From the NCBI RefSeq assembly GCF_000397065.2, contig NZ_KE007306.1:138813-202812 (forward strand): a stretch of DNA of 64,000 nt, read 5' to 3'. The stretch is from Marinobacter lipolyticus SM19 (lineage in GTDB: Bacteria; Pseudomonadota; Gammaproteobacteria; Pseudomonadales; Oleiphilaceae). Every line of letters begins with the position of its first letter. Position 1 is the stretch's first letter. Below are positions 16,955-26,501 of this stretch, piece by piece. A program made the position numbers and the translations under genes. A model generated the notes under the pieces. The model did no database searches. It was not told the DNA's origin and saw nothing but the letters and a program-made list of their open reading frames with translations.

Positions 16955-19045
16955 TCAACCGTATTGTTGAAGCAGGCTGGGAACGTCAATAATCAGGGCA
17001 ATTCGCCCGTCGCCGGTAATGGTGGCGCCCGCCATACCTGGCGTCCCCTGAAGCGCACGTCCCAAAGGCTTGATAACGACTTCTTCCTGACCGATGAGCT
17101 GGTCCACCACAAACCCCACCTGCCTTGTTCCCATTGCCACAATCACAACATGGGCATTGTCCGATTCGGGTTCACTGGCGCCTCTCACCAACCAGCGTTT
17201 TATATGGAACAACGGGAAAACCTTGTCCCTCACCACGATGCATTCACGTCCGTCCACAACATTGGTTTTGGAGAGGTCCAAATGGAAGATTTCCACAACG
17301 TTGACCAGAGGCAGTGCAAATGACTGATCCCCCAACATGATCATCAATGTCGGCATGATGGCCAGGGTCAGCGGTACCTTGATCACGATTCGCGAGCCCT
17401 TGCCCAGCTCTGACTCCACATTGAGCTGACCATTCAGCTGACCAATCTTGGTCTTCACTACGTCCATACCCACACCACGACCAGACACATCCGAGATCTG
17501 ATCCTTGGTCGAAAATCCGGCGGCAAAGATGAGGTTGTAGCACTCATTTTCTGTCAGCCTGTCTGCCGCGTCCTGGTCGTAGAGCCCTTTCTCGACCGCC
17601 TTGCGACGCAACACTTCGGGATCCATACCGGCACCATCGTCCTCAATGGACAACAGGATATGATCGCCCTCCTGTTCCGCATTGAGGGTGACTGTGCCGG
17701 TGCGGGGCTTACCGGCTTTTTCACGGACATCCGGCGCCTCGATACCGTGATCCACAGAGTTACGAACCAGATGCACCAGCGGGTCTGAAAGAGCTTCCAC
17801 CAGATTCTTATCCAGGTCGGTGTCTTCCCCGTGCATGACCAGACTGACTTCTTTTTTGAGACTGCGGGCAAGATCCCGCACTACCCTGGGGAAACGGCCA
17901 AAGACTTTCTTGATCGGTTGCATCCGCGTCTGCATAACAGCCGACTGCAAGTCAGTGGTGACCACATCCAGATTGGAAACCGCCTTTTGCATGTGCTCGT
18001 CGTCGCTTTGCGCACCAAGTCGCTGAAGGCGGTTACGAACCAGCACCAGTTCCCCCACCATATTCATGATGTCATCCAGGCGTTTGGTGTCGACCCGGAC
18101 AGTAGTCTCGGCAGCAGGCCCCTGCTCTTTTGCTGCTGTCGCAGGCTGTTTCGTCTCGGCCTTCTCGGGCTGTTCAGGCTTGTCCGAAGGCTTCGGGGCC
18201 TCAGGCCCGGGTTTCGGCTCTCTGGCCACCGCCTCCTGGCCACTGCCAGTTGTTGGGCTGCCACCCTTGCCATGGAGGTCATCCAACAGCTTTTCAAATT
18301 CATCATCCGTGATCAGGTCGCCACTACTTTTTTCTGTCTGATCGCCGGTATCCGCATCTGGCTCAGCACCGTCCTCTTCCGCAGGCGCGCCCGCAAACTG
18401 CCCCTTGCCATGAAGTTGATCCAGCAGGGCTTCAAATTCGTCATCGGTAATCTCGTCCCCGGAGACACTGTTTTCTCCCTGCGATCCGGAGTCTGCTTCC
18501 TGATCGGGAACCGAACCGGATTGCTCACTGCCGTTACCCAACGCATCCAGAAGTTGCTCGAACTCGTCGTCGGTGATGTCACCATGATCCTCACCATGCC
18601 CTACGCCGATCTGTTCCGGCTGTTGAGGCTCTGGCACCGCCGCCGGGACACTGCCAGCTGGCTCCGCCAGGGCATCAAGGGCTTTGATCAGCTGACCAGG
18701 AGCCGGCGTCAGTTCTTCATGATTACGCACCTGCTCGAACATCGCATTGACGTTGTCCAGCGCTTCCAGCACCACGTCCATCAACTCCGAATCCACCTTG
18801 CGCTTGTGATTGCGAAGGGTGTCGAAGACGTTCTCAGCAGAGTGACAACAGTTGACCAGAGCGTCGAGCTGAAGGAAGCCCGCGCCCCCTTTTACCGTAT
18901 GGAAACCACGGAAAATGGCGTTGAGGAGATCACTGTCGTCCGGATTCTGCTCAAGATCCACCAACTGCTCGGACAGTTTTTCGAGTATCTCGCCTGCTTC
19001 AACCAGGAAGTCCTGCAGGATCTCTTCATCGGCATCAAACGCCAT
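16955..19045 (-). CDS. cheA: CheA, chemotaxis histidine kinase with a repeated acidic linker
   Basis: A 696-residue kinase with P1 (phosphorylated H49 in FHTVKGGAGFL), a long linker, a dimerisation domain, an ATPase domain (N box LVRNSVDHGIE, then DDGAGMDP and SGRGVGMDVV) and a C-terminal CheW-like P5 domain. There is no obvious CheY-binding P2 domain. Instead the linker (about 150-270) holds three copies of an acidic motif close to ITDDEFExLLDxL (157-170, 199-214, 245-261), the last two ending HGKG. In Vibrio a linker segment of CheA binds ParP/ParC for polar placement, and these repeats are good candidates for that contact. CheA phosphorylates CheY and CheB. Confidence 0.97.
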   Translation of the reverse strand: MAFDADEEILQDFLVEAGEILEKLSEQLVDLEQNPDDSDLLNAIFRGFHTVKGGAGFLQLDALVNCCHSAENVFDTLRNHKRKVDSELMDVVLEALDNVNAMFEQVRNHEELTPAPGQLIKALDALAEPAGSVPAAVPEPQQPEQIGVGHGEDHGDITDDEFEQLLDALGNGSEQSGSVPDQEADSGSQGENSVSGDEITDDEFEALLDQLHGKGQFAGAPAEEDGAEPDADTGDQTEKSSGDLITDDEFEKLLDDLHGKGGSPTTGSGQEAVAREPKPGPEAPKPSDKPEQPEKAETKQPATAAKEQGPAAETTVRVDTKRLDDIMNMVGELVLVRNRLQRLGAQSDDEHMQKAVSNLDVVTTDLQSAVMQTRMQPIKKVFGRFPRVVRDLARSLKKEVSLVMHGEDTDLDKNLVEALSDPLVHLVRNSVDHGIEAPDVREKAGKPRTGTVTLNAEQEGDHILLSIEDDGAGMDPEVLRRKAVEKGLYDQDAADRLTENECYNLIFAAGFSTKDQISDVSGRGVGMDVVKTKIGQLNGQLNVESELGKGSRIVIKVPLTLAIMPTLMIMLGDQSFALPLVNVVEIFHLDLSKTNVVDGRECIVVRDKVFPLFHIKRWLVRGASEPESDNAHVVIVAMGTRQVGFVVDQLIGQEEVVIKPLGRALQGTPGMAGATITGDGRIALIIDVPSLLQQYG

Positions 19046-19061
19046 GGGTTACCCTCTTCAT

Positions 19062-19850
19062 TCAGAAACCGAGACTGGACAAAAGATCATCAACATCGTC
19101 CTGACCCGATACGACATCTTCACGCTCTTCAGCGTTCATCTGGGGGCCGACACCCTGTTCGGCGGACACTTCCGCTGACTCAATTTCATGCACGGTGCCT
19201 GTCAGCTGATCGACATGGCTGGCCATGACCACCAGGCTCAACAGATGCTCTTCAACTTCCTTCACCAGATTAGTGACCTTCTGAATCACCTGACCGGTCA
19301 GATCCTGGAAGTCCTGCGCCAACAGGATTTCAGACAGGTTGTTATAAATCGTGTCGGCATCCTCGGTCAGCGTGACAAAGAACCGGTCTATCCGACCATA
19401 GAGATCACGAAATTCCGCTGGTTGCATTTCCCGACGACGAAGACGCTGCCATTCGTCTCGCAGGGCCGCAGCCTCATCCCGAATCACATGCGCCCTGGGC
19501 ATGGTTTCCTCGACCAGGTCCATGGTGCGGTTGGCCGCCTGACCGGTCATCTGTACAACGTATTCCAGCCGGTCGGAAGCATCGGTCATTTTCGACAGGG
19601 CTTCCTGCTGCTCCGCATTACGCGGGTCGATCTGGAAATTACGGATCGCCTCGTGGAGGCTGCGGGTGAGTCGGCCAACTTCCCGGTACAGACTTTGATC
19701 CCGAACCTCGCTGAGATCATTGATCAGGGTCATCGCCTGGGCATAGTCACCGGCATTGACGTGCTCAACCAGCTCGTTAGCCTGTGCGCGGAGTTTTTCC
19801 GTCACCTCAGGATCAAGGCCTTGCGGGTTCTTGTTGTTGCTATCACTCAT
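19062..19850 (-). CDS. cheZ: CheZ, CheY-phosphate phosphatase
   Basis: A 262-residue, mostly helical protein. The QDFQDLTGQVIQKV segment contains the catalytic glutamine region of CheZ, and the extreme C terminus DDVDDLLSSLGF is the amphipathic CheY-binding tail. It removes phosphate from CheY to end the tumble or reversal signal. It lies between cheY and cheA as in other polar gammaproteobacterial clusters. The N-terminal 40 residues are more variable, as usual for the family. Confidence 0.95.
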   Translation of the reverse strand: MSDSNNKNPQGLDPEVTEKLRAQANELVEHVNAGDYAQAMTLINDLSEVRDQSLYREVGRLTRSLHEAIRNFQIDPRNAEQQEALSKMTDASDRLEYVVQMTGQAANRTMDLVEETMPRAHVIRDEAAALRDEWQRLRRREMQPAEFRDLYGRIDRFFVTLTEDADTIYNNLSEILLAQDFQDLTGQVIQKVTNLVKEVEEHLLSLVVMASHVDQLTGTVHEIESAEVSAEQGVGPQMNAEEREDVVSGQDDVDDLLSSLGF

Positions 19851-19871
19851 GAGAGCCCATCCGACCTTGGG

Positions 19872-20255
19872 TTACTGGATTCGCTCGAAGATTTTTTCAA
19901 TCTTCTCCTTGAGTACGGCTGCGGTAAACGGCTTCACCACATAGCCATTCACGCCTGCCTGTGCGGCAGCCACAATTTGATCCCGCTTTGCTTCCGCAGT
20001 GACCATGAGAACCGGAAGGGTTTTCAGGTTTTCATCAGCACGAACGGCTTTCAGCAGATCAAACCCGGACATGCCTGGCATATTCCAGTCAGTCACCAGG
20101 AAGTCATACTTGCCACTCTGCAACATGGGCAACGCTGTGTTGCCGTCGTCGGCTTCGTCGGTATTGGTGAATCCCAGATCACGCAGAAGGTTCTTGATGA
20201 TCCGTCGCATTGTGGAAAAATCGTCCACAATGAGGATTTTCATGTTCTTGTCCAA
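19872..20255 (-). CDS. cheY: CheY, chemotaxis response regulator
   Basis: A single receiver domain: the acidic pocket in LIVDDFSTM, the phosphorylated Asp in [13 protein letters not shown], the switch Thr in MVTAEAK and the Lys in VVKPFTA. CheY-phosphate binds FliM at the motor switch. The start needs care. An ATG at 20241-20243 has its nearest GGAGG about 17 bases away, while a TTG at 20253-20255 has GGAGGT five bases upstream and gives [14 protein letters not shown], which lines up better with E. coli CheY. I list the TTG start (127 residues); 123 residues from the ATG is the alternative. Confidence 0.96.
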   Translation of the reverse strand: MDKNMKILIVDDFSTMRRIIKNLLRDLGFTNTDEADDGNTALPMLQSGKYDFLVTDWNMPGMSGFDLLKAVRADENLKTLPVLMVTAEAKRDQIVAAAQAGVNGYVVKPFTAAVLKEKIEKIFERIQ

Positions 20256-20429
20256 AGGGACCTCCAGTTTGTAACACCCGGAATACGTTTTATCTTTCTG
20301 CCAATAATCAGGCAGGCCGGCGGATTTACCGCTTATTGTGTGGGGATTGCCCCAGTTGTAAAGCGTCGGTTACCAAAAGCTACAGATGGCCAACCTCAGT
20401 ACACGTTGAACCGGCAGATTCCCGGCCTG

Positions 20430-21173
20430 CTAGTCAGTCGCTTCGCGGTGCCAGCCAGTCAGACGCCCACGAAGTCTCAGTGCGGCCTGACTGTGTATCT
20501 GACTGACACGGCTTTCACTCACTCCAAGAACAGCGCCGATTTCCTTGAGATTAAGCTCCTCCTGGTAATACAGGCTGAGCACCAGTTTTTCCCGCTCGGG
20601 TAACTCTTCGATGGCTTGCGCCAGACTTCGCTTGAACGCATCGGAGGTAATGTCATCCAGGGGATTATCACTGGCCTCTGCTTCTTCTAACGGCAGATCC
20701 CCGGATTCATTGAGCTCATCAAGACTAAAAAGTCTGCCACTGTTGGCATCACTCAGACTGGAATGGTACTCGGCAAGCTCCACTCCCAACTCGTCAGCGA
20801 CTTCCTGATCCTGAGCTTCACGACCGAAACGATCTTCAACAGCTTTGATGGCCTGGGAAATACGGCGGGCATTGCGATGAACAGAACGGGGTACCCAGTC
20901 ACCCTTGCGGATTTCATCCACCATGGCGCCACGGATCCGGATACCGGCATAGGTTTCGAAGGTGGCGCCCTTGGTAGAGCTATACCTCTGCGCAGCCTCC
21001 AGCAGCCCGATCATGCCGGCCTGCATAAGATCCTCAAGCTGGACCGAAGCCGGCAATCTGGCCATCAGGTGCAGCGCGATCTTCTTGACCAGCGGGGCAT
21101 GCTCTTCAACAAGTCGGGAAGCGCCCTTGACGCCAGTTTTCTGATAGATTCCCAGGTGTTTCGCCAATGTCAT
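20430..21173 (-). CDS. fliA: FliA, sigma-28 for late flagellar genes
   Basis: A 247-residue sigma-70-family factor. Regions 2 (QRYSSTKGATFETYAGIRIRG), 3 (VPRSVHRNARRI) and 4 (LPEREKLVLSLYYQEELNLKEIGAVLGVSESRVSQIHSQA) are complete. It directs RNA polymerase to flagellin, chemotaxis and motor genes and is held back by the anti-sigma factor FlgM, which is not encoded here. It sits between fleN and cheY, and 174 bases separate it from cheY. I looked there for a sigma-28 promoter (TAAA-N15-GCCGATAA) and found no convincing one. Confidence 0.97.
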   Translation of the reverse strand: MTLAKHLGIYQKTGVKGASRLVEEHAPLVKKIALHLMARLPASVQLEDLMQAGMIGLLEAAQRYSSTKGATFETYAGIRIRGAMVDEIRKGDWVPRSVHRNARRISQAIKAVEDRFGREAQDQEVADELGVELAEYHSSLSDANSGRLFSLDELNESGDLPLEEAEASDNPLDDITSDAFKRSLAQAIEELPEREKLVLSLYYQEELNLKEIGAVLGVSESRVSQIHSQAALRLRGRLTGWHREATD

Positions 21174-21204
21174 GCATCCGGTTTTTATAGTGACAGGATC
21201 AATT

Positions 21205-22017
21205 TCAGACTTCGACGAGCCGCTCTACAAAAAACTCCAGGTGTCCGCGGGGTGATGACGGTAACGGCCAGTTATCGACTTTATCGGCCAGTGCCCTGAT
21301 CGCCAGTGATGCTTTTGCCCTGGGGTAAGCTTCCAGAACCGCCTTCTGCCGCTGCACCGCTTTCTTGACGGCTTCGTCGTAAGGCACGATACCCACATAT
21401 TGTAGTGCTACATCAAGAAACCGCTCAGTGACTCGGGTCAGTTTTTCGAAAAGATGCTTTCCTTCCTGATCATTACGCACCTGGTTGGCAAGAATACGGA
21501 AACGGTTCGTCCCATAATCGCGGTTCATCAACTTGATCAGGGCGTAACAGTCGGTAATGGAAGTCGGTTCATCACAAACCACCAGAAGCAGCTCCTGTGA
21601 TGCTCTCAGGAAACTGACCACCGATTCGGAAATACCCGCCGCTGTATCCACAATGAGCACATCGATCTGGTCGCCGAGTTCGCTAAAGGCATTGATCAAA
21701 CCAGCGTGCTCCATGGCGCTGAGCTGGGTCATACGCTGGGTGCCCGAAGAGGCCGGGACGATCTTGATCCCCCCCGGGCCGTCAACCAGAACGTCCTTCA
21801 GGTCGCAATCTCCTGCCAGCACATCCGACAGGTTACGGTTGGCGGTAATTCCCAGCAGAACATCGATATTGGCCAGGCCAAGATCGGCATCCAGCAACAC
21901 GACACGACGTCCCTTCTGGGCAAGGGCAATTCCCAGATTGACCGAAACGTTGCTCTTGCCAACGCCGCCCTTTCCGCCGGAAACTGCAATCACCTGTACC
22001 GGATGTGGTTTACTCAT
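21205..22017 (-). CDS. fleN: FleN (FlhG), MinD-like ATPase controlling flagellar number
   Basis: A 270-residue MinD/ParA-type ATPase with Walker A GGKGGVGKS (14-22), LLDADLGLAN and the LIVDTAAGIS Walker B. In Pseudomonas, FleN binds FleQ and lowers its activity so that only one polar flagellum is made, and it works with the GTPase FlhF encoded upstream. The C-terminal helices near KKAVQRQKAVLEAYPRAKAS may form the membrane or partner contact. An alternative family name is FlhG or YlxH. Confidence 0.96.
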   Translation of the reverse strand: MSKPHPVQVIAVSGGKGGVGKSNVSVNLGIALAQKGRRVVLLDADLGLANIDVLLGITANRNLSDVLAGDCDLKDVLVDGPGGIKIVPASSGTQRMTQLSAMEHAGLINAFSELGDQIDVLIVDTAAGISESVVSFLRASQELLLVVCDEPTSITDCYALIKLMNRDYGTNRFRILANQVRNDQEGKHLFEKLTRVTERFLDVALQYVGIVPYDEAVKKAVQRQKAVLEAYPRAKASLAIRALADKVDNWPLPSSPRGHLEFFVERLVEV

Positions 22018-22122
22018 ACTTGGTTTTGTCTCTCGCCACGTTTAACCGAAGGCTCAGTTGTCATTCAACGGCGCCTGTTGCACGCCGGATACTCCGTCAT
22101 CCGGTACGGTCGGGGATGATGT

Positions 22123-23430
22123 TCAGGCCCCCTCTGCCACCGCCTGTTGTTGCTGGAGCGCTTTCAGCCGCTCCACCGCCAGTCGAACCAGCGGCACGGC
22201 TTCAGCGTGATGCAAATCTTCAGGAATCTTCTGGCCGTCCGTGTAATAGGCCACGGGCAGGCCTGACTCCATAACAAATCCCAAAGACTCGCCCAGGGTA
22301 AGGGCCTCATCTATTTTAGTCATCACACAGCCCGCTAGATTAGCCATCTTATAGCAATGCCAAACGGATTTCATGATGCGTGGCTGGCTGGTAGCCGATA
22401 CAACCAGATGGGGCCGAATCTTGTGATGGCTTCGGGCCAGCTCTGACAATTGCTGCTCGTAGCCCTTGTCAGAGCTGGTGAGACCAGCGGTATCAATCAA
22501 CACAAGGTGACGATCGGACAATTCGTCCAGAATATCGTCCAGGGAGTGGCTCTCATCAACCACCCTGACCGGCACGTTGAGGATGCGGCCAAACACGAAC
22601 AACTGCTCATGAGCGGCTACCCGGTAGCGATCGGTGGTGACCAGGGCCAGGGAGTCGGCGCCATGGCGGAGCACATGGCGCGCGGCCAGCTTGCCGATGG
22701 TCGTGGTTTTACCAGACCCGGTGGGTCCCACCAAAGCAAAAACACCGCCCTGATCCAGCCATTCGGTGCGGGACGTTTTCACACCGGTAGCCAGCATTTT
22801 CAGTGACTGTTTCCAGCCATCTTCCAGGCGCCCGCCATTGTGTCGGCGGGACAGGGAGCTGGCCAGTTCAAACCCTAATCCAAATTCCTGCAGGCGCTCG
22901 GAAAGCCGTTGCTGGACAGCGTTGGACGCAGGCTTCTTCGGCTCCTGAGCGCGGGTTCCCATCAGATCCCGCAACGAGCTGATCTCTGCACGCATCTGCG
23001 CCAGCTCGTCGGAATACCCCCTCGAGGTTCCACCGGCTGGTGCCGGCACATAACCGGATTCCACCTCGGGGGACTCAAGCCCCAGCGCCGAATCCTCAAT
23101 GAGAGCCGTATTGTTGGCATAACCGTTGCCAATGCCTGCCCGCTTTTCACGGACTTCACGGATACGATCCCGGGAACGCCCAAGCTCATCTTCCAGGTGG
23201 CGATGTTGTTCCGCCTGCATTTCCGCCAAACGGGACCCATTGGTGGCTTCCCGGGCTTTGTCACCCAAGCGCTGACGCGCCATATTTTCGTCGTAGTCCA
23301 GTGCCGTCACAATTTCGACGCCACCATCCACCCGGCGATTGGAGAGAATCACGGCGTCCGGGCCCATCTGTTCCCGCACCTGCTTCAATGCCTCTGCCAT
23401 GCTCTGAGCAAAAAAACGTTTTACTTTCAT
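22123..23430 (-). CDS. flhF: FlhF, SRP-type GTPase for polar flagellum placement
   Basis: A 435-residue protein. The N-terminal B domain (1-160) is basic at first (MKVKRFFAQSMAEALKQV) and then disordered and acidic; it is followed by the N and G domains of SRP GTPases: G1 GPTGSGKT (235-242), ALVTTDRYRV, G3 DTAGL and G4 TKID. FlhF recruits the first flagellar ring proteins to the pole, and FleN stimulates its GTPase. It lies directly after flhA. I found no sigma-54 site in the 61-base gap before it, so it probably shares the flhA promoter. Confidence 0.97.
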   Translation of the reverse strand: MKVKRFFAQSMAEALKQVREQMGPDAVILSNRRVDGGVEIVTALDYDENMARQRLGDKAREATNGSRLAEMQAEQHRHLEDELGRSRDRIREVREKRAGIGNGYANNTALIEDSALGLESPEVESGYVPAPAGGTSRGYSDELAQMRAEISSLRDLMGTRAQEPKKPASNAVQQRLSERLQEFGLGFELASSLSRRHNGGRLEDGWKQSLKMLATGVKTSRTEWLDQGGVFALVGPTGSGKTTTIGKLAARHVLRHGADSLALVTTDRYRVAAHEQLFVFGRILNVPVRVVDESHSLDDILDELSDRHLVLIDTAGLTSSDKGYEQQLSELARSHHKIRPHLVVSATSQPRIMKSVWHCYKMANLAGCVMTKIDEALTLGESLGFVMESGLPVAYYTDGQKIPEDLHHAEAVPLVRLAVERLKALQQQQAVAEGA

Positions 23431-23491
23431 GATGCCTCATCCTCCACCGGCAACGCCGTGCCTGCGCTGTCCGCTTTGTCATCCGCCGCCG

Positions 23492-25657
23492 TTACTGGCC
23501 GACCGACGCCACAATGGTGATCTGTTTGTTATCCGGAACTTCCTGGTATGACAGTACGTGCAACCGTTCAACTCCATAGCTGGCAAACTTCGCCAGCACC
23601 GGTCGCAATGGGCCTGACACCAGTAGAATCGCTGGCTTGCCCAGCATTTCCTGGCGCTGGACACTCTCCTGCAGGGATCGCTGCAGTTTCTCCACCATGT
23701 TCGGTTCCAGCACCAGCCCTATGTCTTCCTGACCGCCGGATTGTTGACTCTGTTGAACTGACTTCAGCAATAACTGTTCCAGGTCTGGATCCAGGGTAAT
23801 AACCGGAATTTCCTGCTCATTGCCACAGATACTCTGAACGATCATACGGCGCAGCGCCTGACGGGCTACCGTCGTCAACAGTTTCGGGTCCTGACTCCTG
23901 GGATGGACGTTAACGATAGACTCCGCAATCGAGCGCATATCACGAATAGGCACTTCTTCCTTGAGCAGATTCTGCAGCACCTTCAGCAGCAAGCTGATGG
24001 AAATGGTGGTCGGTACCAGCTCTTCAGCCAGCTTGGGAGAAACCTTTTCCAACTGGTCCAGCCACTTCTGGGTTTCTTCGTGGCCGAGCAGTTCATGGGC
24101 GTGTTTCTGCAACACCTGATTGAGATGGGTGGCCACCACCGTACTGGCATCTACAACTGTATAGCCGAGGGTCTGTGCCTGGTCCTTCTTTTCCGGCTCA
24201 ATCCAGCTGGCGTCCAGGCCAAACGCCGGGTCCTTGCCGGCAATCCCCTCGATCTTGCCGAACACCTGGCCCGGGTCGATGGCCAGTTCACGATCGGGAT
24301 GAATTTCCGCCTCGGCGAGCGTCACCCCCATCAGAGTAATGCGATAGACGTTGGGCATCAGATCCAGGTTGTCACGGATGTGTACCGACGGCATCAGGAA
24401 TCCGAGATCCTGAGACAGCTTCTTGCGTACCCCCTTGATACGACTCAGCAACTGGCCGCCCTGGGACTTGTCTACCAACGGAATCAGGCGATAACCTACT
24501 TCCAGCCCCACAATGTCGACGGTGGCAACGTCATCCCAGCCCAACTCCCGGGTTTCGCCGGGCGCTGGCAAGGCCTGACCATGATCGCCACCATCTCCAC
24601 CAGGCGGCAGATCACGCCCCGCCGGCTGCATACCACCACGAACGGGGAACACACCTTCCTCTTCGATAGTCTGGCGTTCACGCTTCCAGATAAGATAAGC
24701 GGCTACTGCGGCAATGATCCCCAGACCAAGAAATGCCACATGCGGCATCCCGGGAATAAGCCCCAGAATAATCAGGATCGCGGCTGCGATGGACAGCGCC
24801 TTGGGCGCACTGAACATCTGCTGCAGGATCTGCCCCCCCATGTCCTGACTGGACGTAACCCGAGTCACCATAATCGCGGCAGACGTCGACAGCAGCAGCG
24901 ACGGGATCTGTGCCACCAGACCATCACCAATGGTCAGCAAGGCATAGTTCTGTGTGGCGGTCCCGAAATCCAGACCATGCTGCAACATGCCGATGGCGAT
25001 ACCACCAATCAGGTTGATGGCCAGAATCAGCAGACCGGCGACCGCATCGCCTTTGACGAACTTGCTGGCACCGTCCATGGAACCGTAGAAATCCGCCTCC
25101 TGGGCAACCTCGGAACGACGGTGCTTGGCCTCCTCCTGATTGATCAGGCCGGCGTTCAGATCGGCATCAATGGCCATCTGCTTGCCGGGCATGGCATCCA
25201 GGGTAAAGCGCGCGCTGACCTCCGACACCCGGCCAGCGCCTTTGGTCACCACCAGGAAGTTGATGATCATCAGAATGGCGAACACCACCAGGCCGACGGC
25301 GTAATTGCCGCCGATCAACACCGCACCAAAGGACTCAATCACCTTACCGGCGGCATCACCGCCCTCGTGGCCGTTGAGCAACACAATCCGCGTGGAGGCA
25401 ACGTTCAGCGCCAGGCGCAACAGGGTCGCCACCAGCAGCACCGTCGGAAAGGACGCAAACTCCATTGGCCGCAAGGCGTAGACACACACCAGCAGGATCA
25501 CAATCGACAAGGTGATGTTGAATGTGAAGAAAACGTCCAGCATGAACGCCGGCATCGGCAGTATCATCATGCCCAGCAAGCCCATCAGCATGATGGGTAT
25601 ACCAAGGTTTCCCCGCGTCAGGGATTTGACGTTGTTCAGGACTAAAGCTCTGTCCAT
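23492..25657 (-). CDS. flhA: FlhA, flagellar type III export gate protein
   Basis: A 721-residue protein with eight membrane helices in the first 330 residues, the FHIPEP-type loop (GAGRVSEVSARFTLDAMPGKQ, with a DADLNAGLI region following) and a large cytoplasmic domain that forms the nonameric ring receiving chaperone-cargo complexes. I chose the ATG at 25655-25657 (MDRALVLNNVKSL): upstream codons are in frame but their product is not FlhA-like, and the predicted sigma-54 promoter lies in that region. In Pseudomonas, flhB is the neighbour upstream; here three unrelated genes intervene. Confidence 0.97.
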   Translation of the reverse strand: MDRALVLNNVKSLTRGNLGIPIMLMGLLGMMILPMPAFMLDVFFTFNITLSIVILLVCVYALRPMEFASFPTVLLVATLLRLALNVASTRIVLLNGHEGGDAAGKVIESFGAVLIGGNYAVGLVVFAILMIINFLVVTKGAGRVSEVSARFTLDAMPGKQMAIDADLNAGLINQEEAKHRRSEVAQEADFYGSMDGASKFVKGDAVAGLLILAINLIGGIAIGMLQHGLDFGTATQNYALLTIGDGLVAQIPSLLLSTSAAIMVTRVTSSQDMGGQILQQMFSAPKALSIAAAILIILGLIPGMPHVAFLGLGIIAAVAAYLIWKRERQTIEEEGVFPVRGGMQPAGRDLPPGGDGGDHGQALPAPGETRELGWDDVATVDIVGLEVGYRLIPLVDKSQGGQLLSRIKGVRKKLSQDLGFLMPSVHIRDNLDLMPNVYRITLMGVTLAEAEIHPDRELAIDPGQVFGKIEGIAGKDPAFGLDASWIEPEKKDQAQTLGYTVVDASTVVATHLNQVLQKHAHELLGHEETQKWLDQLEKVSPKLAEELVPTTISISLLLKVLQNLLKEEVPIRDMRSIAESIVNVHPRSQDPKLLTTVARQALRRMIVQSICGNEQEIPVITLDPDLEQLLLKSVQQSQQSGGQEDIGLVLEPNMVEKLQRSLQESVQRQEMLGKPAILLVSGPLRPVLAKFASYGVERLHVLSYQEVPDNKQITIVASVGQ

Positions 25658-25740
25658 GCCCGGAAACTCTCCACGTGGCTGTGCCTGAAGGCGCTCAATG
25701 GGTCGAAAATATGACGCCAATGCGTCGTTTGCAGGGGTAT

Positions 25741-25757
25741 CGCAAGATCCGTACCAC
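25741..25757 (-). promoter_or_regulatory. predicted sigma-54 promoter for flhA-flhF-fleN
   Basis: The minus strand reads TGGTACGGATCTTGC, one mismatch from TGGCACG-N4-TTGC, with GG-N10-GC spacing. It is about 85 bases upstream of the flhA ATG. FleQ-dependent sigma-54 control of flhA is known in Pseudomonas, which supports the call. No FleQ site could be recognised by eye. Confidence 0.7.
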
Positions 25758-25807
25758 CCCTTACGGGATTTCACATCCCAGTGCCTGACGCGACCTTCCA
25801 GATACGG

Positions 25808-25813
25808 TATCCT
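25808..25813 (+). promoter_or_regulatory. possible sigma-70 -10 box for upp
   Basis: TATCCT lies 17 bases after CTGACG (25785-25790), each with four of six matches to consensus, and 47 bases before the upp ATG. It is the best pair I can read in the short divergent region and is only a weak candidate. Confidence 0.3.
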
Positions 25814-25860
25814 TGCGCCATTCCGACACAGCCGACAGATGACAGACATAGGTGACCACC

Positions 25861-26499
25861 ATGCCAATCCACGAGGTTAAACACCCCCTGATCCGCCACA
25901 AGCTCGGCCTGATGCGCCGCGCGGATATCAGCACCAAGAATTTTCGTGAACTGGCACAGGAAGTTGGTGCCCTGCTGACCTACGAAGCCACCCAGGACTT
26001 CTCCCTGCAGGAGAAAACCATCGAGGGCTGGGCCGGCCCGGTCAAAATCGAACAGATCCAGGGTAAAAAAGTCACCATCGTGCCAATTCTCCGCGCTGGC
26101 ATGGGCATGCTGGACGGCGTCCTCAGCCTCATTCCAGGTGCCCGCGTCAGTGTGGTGGGCCAGATTCGTGACGAAGAAACTCTGGAAGCCAGTACCTACC
26201 TGGAAAAACTGGTGGGCGAGCTGGACCAGCGTATGGCCATGATTATCGACCCGATGCTGGCCACTGGCGGCTCACTAATCTCGACCATCGATCTGCTGAA
26301 GAAGGCTGGTAGCACCGAGATTCGCGCGCTGATTCTGGTAGCGGCCCCAGAAGGCGTTCAGAAAGTCCTGGAAAAGCACCCGGACGTTTCTATCTATACG
26401 GCCTCAATTGACGAGCGCCTCAACGAGAAAGGCTATATTCTGCCCGGACTTGGCGATGCCGGCGATAAAATTTTCGGCACCAAGCAGAAGGACGTCTGA
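25861..26499 (+). CDS. upp: Upp, uracil phosphoribosyltransferase
   Basis: A 212-residue enzyme that makes UMP from uracil and PRPP in pyrimidine salvage. The sequence follows E. coli Upp closely from [14 protein letters not shown] through [15 protein letters not shown] and DPMLATGGS (the PRPP-binding loop) to the C-terminal [15 protein letters not shown] use the ATG at 25861 ([11 protein letters not shown]); a GTG three codons earlier is in frame but less likely. uraA begins two bases after the stop, so uptake and salvage are co-expressed. Confidence 0.97.
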   Translation: MPIHEVKHPLIRHKLGLMRRADISTKNFRELAQEVGALLTYEATQDFSLQEKTIEGWAGPVKIEQIQGKKVTIVPILRAGMGMLDGVLSLIPGARVSVVGQIRDEETLEASTYLEKLVGELDQRMAMIIDPMLATGGSLISTIDLLKKAGSTEIRALILVAAPEGVQKVLEKHPDVSIYTASIDERLNEKGYILPGLGDAGDKIFGTKQKDV

Positions 26500-26501
26500 A
26501 C

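Noticed and set aside
17831..19228. 465-codon open frame opposite cheA and cheZ
   Set aside because: It overlaps two strongly conserved genes and its product has no recognisable domain.
22018..22122. GG-N10-GC match before fleN as a sigma-54 promoter
   Set aside because: CGGCGTG and AGGC fit the consensus poorly, and fleN is likely transcribed with flhF.
23903..25645. 580-codon open frame on the plus strand
   Set aside because: It is antisense to flhA, with a His/Gln/Asn-rich product that resembles no family and has no ribosome site. Such frames are common opposite GC-rich genes.
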